Source: Bacteroidales bacterium UBA1197
Lineage (GTDB): Bacteria > Bacteroidota > Bacteroidia > Bacteroidales > UBA932
Direction of reading: 5' to 3'
NCBI GenBank assembly: GCA_002309995.1
Contig: DBYB01000015.1
Coordinates: 1-29,857 of the forward strand
DNA length: 29,857 nucleotides
Under the pieces are notes generated by a model that saw nothing but the letters and a program-made list of their open reading frames with translations, searched no databases and had not been told where the DNA came from. The translations under genes and the position numbers were made by a program. How positions within the stretch are numbered: the stretch's first letter is position 1; every line of letters begins with the position of its first letter. Of the stretch, positions 25,014-29,857 are shown piece after piece.

Positions 25014-25694
25014 ATGAGATTCTCATCTGCCGCTGTGAAAAAGGGTCTTATTATTGGAGTTCTTGTGATCCTTCCCCTCCTGCTTTCAGCACAGGAGGTC
25101 CTCAGTCCGGCAAAGATTCAATCGAGGATGAGTCGCAGGCACCTTCCTTCGTTAGGGCTTCCCGAAAGAGCGGACGGTCGAATTGACGCCATTATCCGAT
25201 ACCGGGAGGAACGATGGGAGGGCTTCGAGTCCGTTGAGGCCGATCCTCACTGGACAATGTGGGAGATGAAGCCAGACAGTCCCGCCGAACCTGAGCATCT
25301 CAGCGCAGTCCTTGAACTATGCCGCCACTGGGCAGAAGAAAAGCCCAAAGGCACTGCTGATATTGTCTATGGCCCCTTTCATAGCGGATGGTTTGTCTCC
25401 GTGTGCAAGAAAACCCGCAGCAGCCTTGGATGGAAATCCATAGCTTTCGTAGTCCCTCCGGAGGGTTTCAAAGAAGGTAAGAGTCTCTACTGTTACAGCC
25501 ACAGCGTCAACTGGCTGGAGCATCATACCGGATACAATCTCTATCCGAAACTGCCAGCCTATATCCAGGAGATCATCGAGGAAATGACCGCAACGGAACT
25601 GCTTTGCCCCATCCAGGAGTTCGACCCCGGACTGGATGAACATCCGGAACAAGAAATCGACTACGACTGGGAAGCCGACTCCCGGGAACCATAG
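25014..25694 (+). CDS. Exported protein of unknown function
   Basis: A 226-residue protein with an N-terminal signal peptide (hydrophobic residues about 10-24, LLLSAQ as a probable cleavage site). I do not recognise the family. The mature part has several Trp residues (for example HWTMWEM and FHSGWFVSV), an HSVNWLEHH segment, and an acidic tail ending DYDWEADSREP. It has no lipobox Cys and no further membrane span, so it is probably soluble in the periplasm or secreted. It stands alone between the terminator at 24942-24969 and the promoter of the ferritin-like operon. The ATG at 25014 is the only start that includes the whole signal peptide. Confidence 0.6.
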   Translation: MRFSSAAVKKGLIIGVLVILPLLLSAQEVLSPAKIQSRMSRRHLPSLGLPERADGRIDAIIRYREERWEGFESVEADPHWTMWEMKPDSPAEPEHLSAVLELCRHWAEEKPKGTADIVYGPFHSGWFVSVCKKTRSSLGWKSIAFVVPPEGFKEGKSLYCYSHSVNWLEHHTGYNLYPKLPAYIQEIIEEMTATELLCPIQEFDPGLDEHPEQEIDYDWEADSREP

Positions 25695-25779
25695 GCGGAC
25701 ATCACTGTACCCTTGCAGGCGACGTAGATTCTTTACTCCAAAATTTAAATTTGTCGATTGTTTAATACTTTTTTGAAAT

Positions 25780-25791
25780 ATCGCTTGCGAT
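25780..25791. promoter_or_regulatory. Candidate OhrR operator 1, over the -33 element
   Basis: ATCGCTTGCGAT is an interrupted palindrome; the arms extend to 7 bases each (25778-25793, ATATCGC-TT-GCGATAT). The TTG at its centre (25785-25787) lies 19 bases before the -7 element, so a bound protein would cover the -33 region. A second site of the form ATCGnnnnCGAT lies at 25816-25827. Confidence 0.55.
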
Positions 25792-25806
25792 ATAAAAATA
25801 AAGTTG

Positions 25807-25814
25807 TATATTTG
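25807..25814 (+). promoter_or_regulatory. -7 promoter element of the ferritin-like/GPx/OhrR operon
   Basis: TATATTTG is a perfect match, with a TTG at 25785-25787 nineteen bases upstream. The ATG follows 40 bases later at 25855. Confidence 0.78.
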
Positions 25815-25815
25815 C

Positions 25816-25827
25816 ATCGTGAACGAT
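25816..25827. promoter_or_regulatory. Candidate OhrR operator 2, at the transcription start
   Basis: ATCGTGAACGAT has the same ATCGnnnnCGAT form as the site at 25780-25791. The centres are 36 bases apart. It would overlap the expected start of transcription (about 25818). Confidence 0.5.
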
Positions 25828-25854
25828 ATAAATAACAACTGAATATTAAAAATC

Positions 25855-26310
25855 ATGGACTTTACAAACACTATCCAGATCTCTCAGATGATCATCAACG
25901 AGCTTACCGGCAGCGCTTTCGTACACAAGATGCAGGGACAACTCTTCAAGAGCCAGGGCTTCACCAAACTTGGCGAGAAGTACATCGGCCACTATACCGA
26001 GGAAATGGGCTGGGTCGAGAAATACACCGACCGCCTGCTTGACCTCGGATACGTTCCCGAAGTGAAGGTCAGCAATGAGACCAAACTTATTGAAGACCCC
26101 AAGGCTTACATCGAGGCTGACCTCAAACTCCAGAAGGAAGGCGTTGAGACGCTCTACAAAGCTATGCCCGCCCTCGCAAGCGACCCCACAACCTATGACC
26201 TGACCAAGGCATATCTGTTGGACGAGGAAGAGGACCAGTATTGGGACGAGGAGCAGCTGGACCTCATAGAGAAGATCGGTTATCAGAACTGGCTCGTAAA
26301 ACAACTCTAA
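25855..26310 (+). CDS. Bacterioferritin-like protein with altered metal ligands
   Basis: A 151-residue all-helical protein that aligns by eye with bacterioferritin along its whole length. Matches include NEL (Glu16), EEM (Glu50, Met51), and a C-terminus EQLDLIEKIGYQNWL that strongly resembles E. coli Bfr (ELDLIQKMGLQNYL). In that alignment three of the six ferroxidase ligands differ: the position of His54 is Trp53, Glu94 is Gln93 and His130 is Asp127. Glu16, Glu50 and Glu124 are kept, as is the haem-ligand Met (Met51). It may therefore bind iron or haem differently, or serve another stress role. It is first in an operon with a glutathione peroxidase (3-base gap) and an OhrR-type regulator, preceded by a strong promoter with paired palindromes. 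Confidence 0.72.
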   Translation: MDFTNTIQISQMIINELTGSAFVHKMQGQLFKSQGFTKLGEKYIGHYTEEMGWVEKYTDRLLDLGYVPEVKVSNETKLIEDPKAYIEADLKLQKEGVETLYKAMPALASDPTTYDLTKAYLLDEEEDQYWDEEQLDLIEKIGYQNWLVKQL

Positions 26311-26313
26311 TCA

Positions 26314-26931
26314 ATGCGGCATTTAATATCAAGCGTACTGCTGGCAGCTATGCTGTTGCTGCCGGCAGACGCTAAAAACATAAAGAATATGGCAAAGATA
26401 TACGACTTCAAGGCCCAGACGGGCAAGGGCGCCGAGCTGGATTTCTCTCAGTTCGAGGGCAAGGTTCTTCTCATTGTTAATACCGCATCGAAGTGCGGTT
26501 TCACCCCACAGTACGACGGCCTGGAGGCCCTGTACCAAAAGTACAAGGACCGTGGGCTGGCCATCGTTGGCTTCCCCTGCGACCAGTTCGCCCATCAGGA
26601 GCCCGGCTCCAACGAGGAAATTGCGGAGTTCTGCCGCATCAACCACGGAGTCACTTTCCAGCTGATGGCCAAAATAGAGGTCAACGGCGAGAACGAGCAT
26701 CCGGTTTTCGGCTACCTCAAGTCTGTCGCCCCGACGGAAGAGTATAAAGGTCTCAAGGGAAAAGCTACCCGCGCGATGCTCAAAGGACTCAGCAAGACTG
26801 CAAAGAAGGACAGCGACATACTCTGGAACTTCACCAAGTTCCTGATTAACAGGGACGGCACTGTCGTCAAGCGTTTTGCTCCCGTGGCTGAGCCTGCATC
26901 CTTTGAGAAGGACATTGAAGAGATGTTATAA
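26314..26931 (+). CDS. Cysteine-type glutathione peroxidase, probably exported
   Basis: A 205-residue thioredoxin-fold peroxidase. The active-site block VNTASKCGFTPQYDGL has the peroxidatic Cys61. The family motif GFPCDQF (87-92) supplies the Gln, and WNFTKFLI completes the catalytic set. Cys107 (AEFCRIN) sits where thioredoxin-dependent enzymes carry a resolving Cys, so thioredoxin rather than glutathione is the likely reductant. The first 20 residues form a good signal peptide (LLAAMLLLPADA), which suggests a periplasmic enzyme. An internal ATG at 26389 (MAKIYDF) would give a cytoplasmic form and cannot be excluded. The reaction is reduction of hydrogen or organic peroxides. The stop overlaps the ohrR start by one base. 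Confidence 0.88.
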   Translation: MRHLISSVLLAAMLLLPADAKNIKNMAKIYDFKAQTGKGAELDFSQFEGKVLLIVNTASKCGFTPQYDGLEALYQKYKDRGLAIVGFPCDQFAHQEPGSNEEIAEFCRINHGVTFQLMAKIEVNGENEHPVFGYLKSVAPTEEYKGLKGKATRAMLKGLSKTAKKDSDILWNFTKFLINRDGTVVKRFAPVAEPASFEKDIEEML

Positions 26932-27368
26932 TGGACGAAAGGTTCAAGCTGGACAACCAACTCTGTTTCAGGCTGTACACGGCCTCCAGACTGATTACCC
27001 AGGCGTATCATCCGCTGCTGAATGAGCACGGACTCACCTACCCGCAGTACCTGGTACTGCTGGTATTGTGGGAAAAAGACGAACAGCCGGTGAACGACAT
27101 CGCCAAGCGCCTGCTGCTGGAGACCAATACTGTCACGCCACTTCTGAAGAGGATGGAGGCCGAGGGTATCGTGACCCGCAGCCAGGGCAAGAAGGATGCG
27201 CGCCAAACCATCGTGAAGCTAACGAAAAAGGGCCGTGACCTCCAAAATAAGCTGACTAACGTCCCCGAAACCGTCGGCTGCGCCGTCCTCTGCGAAAGCA
27301 TAACGCCGGAAACCATCCCTGGATTGTTTGGAATGCTGGACGATATCATCAATCAACTCCAACGCTAA
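26931..27368 (+). CDS. ohrR: OhrR-type MarR-family organic-peroxide sensor
   Basis: A 145-residue winged-helix repressor. The N-terminus LDNQLCFRLYTASR places the redox Cys at residue 12, as in OhrR. It is followed by AYHPLL and LTYPQYLVLLVLWE with the conserved tyrosines that contact the sensing Cys. The DNA-binding helices span about residues 52-75 (VNDIAKRLLLETNTVTPLLKRME), and the wing contains GKKDARQT. Two further Cys, 117 and 121, raise the possibility of a two-Cys OhrR that forms a disulphide. In the family, oxidation by organic hydroperoxide releases the repressor from DNA. It is the last gene of the operon with the peroxidase and the ferritin-like protein, and probably represses its own promoter through the palindromes at 25780 and 25816. 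Confidence 0.87.
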   Translation: MDERFKLDNQLCFRLYTASRLITQAYHPLLNEHGLTYPQYLVLLVLWEKDEQPVNDIAKRLLLETNTVTPLLKRMEAEGIVTRSQGKKDARQTIVKLTKKGRDLQNKLTNVPETVGCAVLCESITPETIPGLFGMLDDIINQLQR

Positions 27369-27579
27369 CAGTTAGTTGGTTATGACAATAAGACTTGAAT
27401 CTCCGGCCTTATATCCGGTAGCATAAAACAATCAGCAAATGGCAAGCAAATCTGTATTTCGTATATAGGGAGAGCCGCAGCCGTGATTGCCAAGAGAATA
27501 AAGGATGAGGAAAAGGTCCTCGATGAGGGACTGGTGTCTTGTTTAACATTATCGCAATCGGTTTGTCGGCTATTCTTAT

Positions 27580-27587
27580 TATCTTTG
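27580..27587 (+). promoter_or_regulatory. -7 promoter element of the ZIP transporter gene
   Basis: TATCTTTG matches TAnnTTTG and ends 4 bases before the GTG at 27592, predicting a leaderless transcript. A TTTG at 27562-27565 is only 14 bases upstream, shorter than the usual spacing. The rest of 27369-27579 shows no gene or clear structure. Confidence 0.6.
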
Positions 27588-27591
27588 CGGC

Positions 27592-28356
27592 GTGAGTCCT
27601 GTATTTACTGCACTTCTGATTCCGTTCCTGGGGACGGCCCTCGGATCGGCATTCGTGTTCTTTATGAAGCGGGACATACCGGTAATGCTGCAGAAGGTGC
27701 TGCTGGGGTTCGCCTCCGGCGTCATGGTTGCGGCATCGGTATGGTCCCTCCTGATTCCGGCCATTGAGATGCAAGAGGGGGCGGCATCTGTTATACCGCC
27801 TGTAATCGGTCTGTTAGCGGGTTTCGCTTTCCTGCTGCTTATAGACTATATCACACCGCATTTGCATGCTAACGGTGAAGCCGAGGGTCCTCGGAGCCGC
27901 CTGTCCCGTACAGCTAAACTGGCTCTTGCGGTAACCATCCATAACTTCCCGGAAGGAATGGCCGTCGGCGTTGCAATTGCAGGCGCTTTGACGGCCGATT
28001 TCAATATGGCCGGATCCCTGGCACTGTCGCTGGGCATTGCCATCCAGAACGTCCCTGAAGGTGCAATTATCTCAATGCCTTTGCGGGCCGAAGGTAACAG
28101 CCGGTGGAAAGCCTTCGGCATTGGCGCATTGAGCGGAATAGTAGAGCCCCTTGGCGGCGCGCTGGTGCTGCTTTTAGCCACTTCAATTATCGGCATTATG
28201 CCCTATATGCTGGCTTTCGCAGCTGGCGCAATGCTGTATGTAGTAGTAGAAGAATTGATCCCGGATTACTCCCAGGGCAAGCACTCCAACATCGGCACCG
28301 TAGGTTTTGCCTTCGGCTTCGCCCTGATGATGGTTCTTGACGTGGTACTGGGGTAA
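27592..28356 (+). CDS. ZIP-family metal (zinc) transporter
   Basis: A 254-residue inner-membrane protein with about eight transmembrane segments. A cytoplasmic loop carries HLH (90-92). The two metal-binding helices have HNFPEG (His117, Asn118, Pro120, Glu121) and QNVPEG (152-157), the defining motifs of ZIP transporters of the ZupT/GufA type. These bring Zn2+, and often Fe2+ or Mn2+, into the cytoplasm. The start is a GTG placed 4 bases after a -7 element. The next ATG (27664) would remove the first membrane helix, so the GTG is preferred. It lies just downstream of the peroxide-response operon but has its own promoter. I see no clear metal-regulator site. Confidence 0.88.
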   Translation: MSPVFTALLIPFLGTALGSAFVFFMKRDIPVMLQKVLLGFASGVMVAASVWSLLIPAIEMQEGAASVIPPVIGLLAGFAFLLLIDYITPHLHANGEAEGPRSRLSRTAKLALAVTIHNFPEGMAVGVAIAGALTADFNMAGSLALSLGIAIQNVPEGAIISMPLRAEGNSRWKAFGIGALSGIVEPLGGALVLLLATSIIGIMPYMLAFAAGAMLYVVVEELIPDYSQGKHSNIGTVGFAFGFALMMVLDVVLG

Positions 28357-28463
28357 TCGGTGTAATTTGCTGATTTTGGTTGTCAGATTACCGTCTTACG
28401 ACTGAACCAGGTTGACGGGTTTTCACAAGATCGTAATTCATTGACGGTTTAATAAACGAACCT

Positions 28464-28556
28464 ACCGTGGCCGAGGGTCCATCTGCTGGACCCTCAGTGT
28501 CAAAAACACCCCATTACCGTAGCCGAGGGTCCAGCGATTGGATGGTCAGACACGTT
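28464..28556 (+). repeat. Mosaic palindromic repeat R1, copy B
   Basis: A 93-base element of the same size and order as copy A (16926-17018). Hairpin 1 is CCGAGGGTCCA (28471-28481) with TGGACCCTCAG (28487-28497). A 25-base linker containing TCAAAAACACCCCATTA follows. Hairpin 2 is CCGAGGGTCCA (28523-28533) with TGGATGGTCAG (28539-28549). It lies in the 324-base gene-free stretch 28357-28680, between the convergent ZIP and AraC-family genes. That stretch otherwise holds only the R2 copy at 28601-28656. Confidence 0.85.
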
Positions 28557-28600
28557 GAGTGGCCGCGAAACGGATGGCGGAGGCGTTTTTCGGAACAGAT

Positions 28601-28656
28601 TGATTCTCAACCCTTTCTGTGCCTCCTATGCGCATTTTGGAGCACAGGAGATACAG
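28601..28656 (-). repeat. Repeat R2, copy 3 (inverted)
   Basis: Read on the minus strand it begins CTGTATCTCCT and ends near GGGTTGAGA-TCAA, matching 17851-17908 with several differences. It keeps the hairpin: CTCCTATGCG on one side and CACAGGAG on the other, with compensating mismatches. As at copy 1, an R1 element is its immediate neighbour. Confidence 0.75.
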
Positions 28657-28680
28657 ATTTTGTTTAAAGGCAGTTCAAAG

Positions 28681-29574
28681 CTACTTCCCAAGAAACTCAG
28701 AAGGAGTAATACCGGTCACCTTTTTGAACAGCCGGGTGAAGTGGTGCGGAAACTCGAAGCCCAGGAGGTGAGCGGTTTCGTTGATGTTGTGGCCGTTCAT
28801 CAGGAGGTTCTTGCCCTGTTCTATCACAAAGGAGTGAATGTAGCCGATGGCCGTTCCGCTGGTGGATTTGTGTATCACGTCGCCCAGGTAACGAGGCGAA
28901 TAGGCCAGCTGGTCCGCGCAGTACTGAACAGAGGGGACGCCGAGATCCATTTGCCTGCCATCCAGATAGTATTCCCGCAGCAGGTTGTGGAAACGCTTGA
29001 GGATGTCCGTAGAGGTCTTGTCTTCCTGCGAGAGCTGGCGATGGTAGATGCGCTGGCAGTATTCCAGGATAAGTCGGATGTATCCCAGGATGACGTTCCT
29101 CAGTGAGAGGGAATCTTCGTTCTCCTGCAGTTCGTGTCTGAGCTGTGTAAGGAGCTGAGTGATGCGGCCCCATTCGGAGGGCTCCATTTTCAAGGTCTCG
29201 ATTGCGAAATAGGAGAAAAAATGATAGTCTTTCATCCTGGCCTCCAGATCCGTCCCGCGGAGTAGTTCCGGCGAGAACAGCAATACCCATCCACTGATGT
29301 AAAGATCTTCTCCGTTGTCTTCCTTGCCGCCAATCTGGCCCGGCGCCACGGCAATGATGGAACCATCAGCCACATCAAACATCTTCATCCCATAAGTGAG
29401 ATTCTTAGGGAAATTCTTCTGGATGAAGAGGCCATAGACTCCGTAATTATTCAGGCTGGAGCGGAATGGCGACACCTCGTCGTAGTGGATTATGCTCACC
29501 AGTGGATGAAGTTCCGGCGCCCCCACGAAGCGGGCGTACACATTGGGATTTGTGACGTGCAGAATGCTCTTCAT
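28681..29574 (-). CDS. AraC-family transcriptional regulator
   Basis: A 297-residue regulator. The C-terminal 100 residues contain the two helix-turn-helix units of AraC/XylS proteins: YCADQLAYSPRYLGDVIHKS, then INETAHLLGFEFPHHFTRLF followed by KKVTGITPSEF. The N-terminal 180 residues are probably a cupin-like ligand or sensor domain (PLVSIIHYDEV, FIQKNF), typical of Bacteroidetes AraC proteins. The longer frame to 29613 is rejected because it crosses the -7 element at 29601-29608; the start at 29574 lies 26 bases after it. It is divergent from a lipoprotein hydrolase gene, its likely target. Confidence 0.9.
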   Translation of the reverse strand: MKSILHVTNPNVYARFVGAPELHPLVSIIHYDEVSPFRSSLNNYGVYGLFIQKNFPKNLTYGMKMFDVADGSIIAVAPGQIGGKEDNGEDLYISGWVLLFSPELLRGTDLEARMKDYHFFSYFAIETLKMEPSEWGRITQLLTQLRHELQENEDSLSLRNVILGYIRLILEYCQRIYHRQLSQEDKTSTDILKRFHNLLREYYLDGRQMDLGVPSVQYCADQLAYSPRYLGDVIHKSTSGTAIGYIHSFVIEQGKNLLMNGHNINETAHLLGFEFPHHFTRLFKKVTGITPSEFLGK

Positions 29575-29600
29575 ATTGCCGGTAAGGGTATGAATTTCAG

Positions 29601-29608
29601 CAAAAATA
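29601..29608 (-). promoter_or_regulatory. -7 promoter element of the AraC-family gene
   Basis: The minus strand reads TATTTTTG, matching TAnnTTTG, 26 bases before the ATG at 29574. Confidence 0.6.
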
Positions 29609-29637
29609 AGCAAAGTTCTGCGATATTGGTAGTAATC

Positions 29638-29655
29638 CGGTAAAAATCGGTAAAA
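29638..29655 (+). promoter_or_regulatory. Candidate AraC-family activator site (direct repeats)
   Basis: CGGTAAAA occurs at 29638-29645 and again at 29648-29655, ten bases apart (one helical turn), with a further CGGT at 29662-29665. The pair lies 20-37 bases before the -7 element at 29675, the expected place for an activator binding beside RNA polymerase. Confidence 0.4.
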
Positions 29656-29674
29656 GAATCTCGGTCAGACCGCC

Positions 29675-29682
29675 TACCTTTG
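29675..29682 (+). promoter_or_regulatory. -7 promoter element of the terminal lipoprotein gene
   Basis: TACCTTTG matches TAnnTTTG, 20 bases before the ATG at 29703. No good -33 element is seen, which fits a promoter that needs an activator. Confidence 0.6.
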
Positions 29683-29702
29683 TACCATCAAACCTCCATG
29701 AT

Positions 29703-29857
29703 ATGATTATCAAATCTATTCTTACAGTCTGCGCCGCATCCCTGATGCTGTTTGCCTGCAAATCAAACATGAACGATAATATGAGCACACTGAATCTTAC
29801 TCAGGAATGGGACAAGACCTTCCCAAAGTCTGAACTGGTGAACCACAGCAAGGTCAC
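29703..29857 (+). CDS. Probable alpha/beta-hydrolase lipoprotein, N-terminal part (cut by window edge)
   Basis: An open frame of 51 codons running off the right edge. It begins with a lipoprotein signal (MIIKSILTVCAASLMLFAC, lipidated Cys19). The next residues include LNLTQEWDKTFPKSELVNHS and then KV. The pattern QEWDKTFPKS..VNH.KVT is one I associate with the start of dienelactone-hydrolase-like alpha/beta hydrolases common beside AraC-family regulators in Bacteroidetes. No catalytic motif is within the window, so the function is tentative. Confidence 0.55.
   Translation, partial: MIIKSILTVCAASLMLFACKSNMNDNMSTLNLTQEWDKTFPKSELVNHSKV

Noticed and set aside
27369..27579. Small gene or RNA between ohrR and the ZIP gene
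   Set aside because: Only very short frames are present, and the GGTCCTCGATGAGGGAC segment forms just a small imperfect hairpin. There is not enough to call a feature.

Overview
The window looks like chromosomal DNA of a GC-rich member of the Bacteroidales, probably an uncultured gut-type lineage. Four things point there. Genes are preceded by the Bacteroidetes -7 promoter TAnnTTTG and have no clear Shine-Dalgarno sequences. Several proteins belong to families typical of the phylum: a DUF4290 protein, fimbrillin-like lipoproteins, and a PBP1C/alpha-2-macroglobulin pair. Many lipoproteins carry type II signals, one with a Bacteroidetes-type surface-export motif. Finally, many genes are packed with ATGA or TAATG stop/start overlaps. 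I saw no rRNA, tRNA, CRISPR array, transposase or phage gene.

Layout. 1-1579 (minus): the N-terminal part of FtsK, cut by the window edge, behind a DUF4290 gene. 1668-4910 (plus): a four-gene cassette joined by 1-4 base overlaps, coding an HPr-kinase-like protein, a small S24/S26-type peptidase-like protein, a PqqD-family protein and an ABC exporter. It resembles a peptide (RiPP) modification and export system, but no precursor peptide is visible. 4927-6462 (minus): an FAD-dependent dehydrogenase. 6521-7696: an SGNH-hydrolase lipoprotein. 7706-9964 (minus) and 9989-14512 (plus): PBP1C and an alpha-2-macroglobulin lipoprotein, divergent, with promoters nested in each other. 14514-16867: an EamA-type transporter, then a promoter and a two-gene unit for a nucleoside/guanine deaminase and a polyprenyl diphosphate synthase.

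16868-18051 is an accessory island. It holds a palindromic mosaic repeat, a 48-base direct repeat flanking an AT-rich lipoprotein gene, and a long hairpin that looks like the 3' end of an outer-membrane-protein gene. 18052-19083 codes a threonine-aldolase-like PLP enzyme. 19138-24926 codes two overlapping giant lipoproteins with a fimbrillin-like N-domain and GLUG-like repeats. The second ends in an SGNH hydrolase domain, and the pair is closed by a strong terminator. 25014-25694 codes an unrecognised exported protein.

25855-27368 is a probable peroxide-response operon: a bacterioferritin-like protein with altered metal ligands, a Cys-glutathione peroxidase and an OhrR-type MarR regulator. 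Its promoter carries two ATCGnnnnCGAT palindromes, one centred on the -33 element. 27592-28356 codes a ZIP metal transporter from an apparently leaderless GTG. 28357-28680 carries second copies of the two repeat families. The window ends with an AraC-family regulator (minus) divergent from the start of a probable alpha/beta-hydrolase lipoprotein.

All family assignments were made by eye from motifs. No database search was possible.
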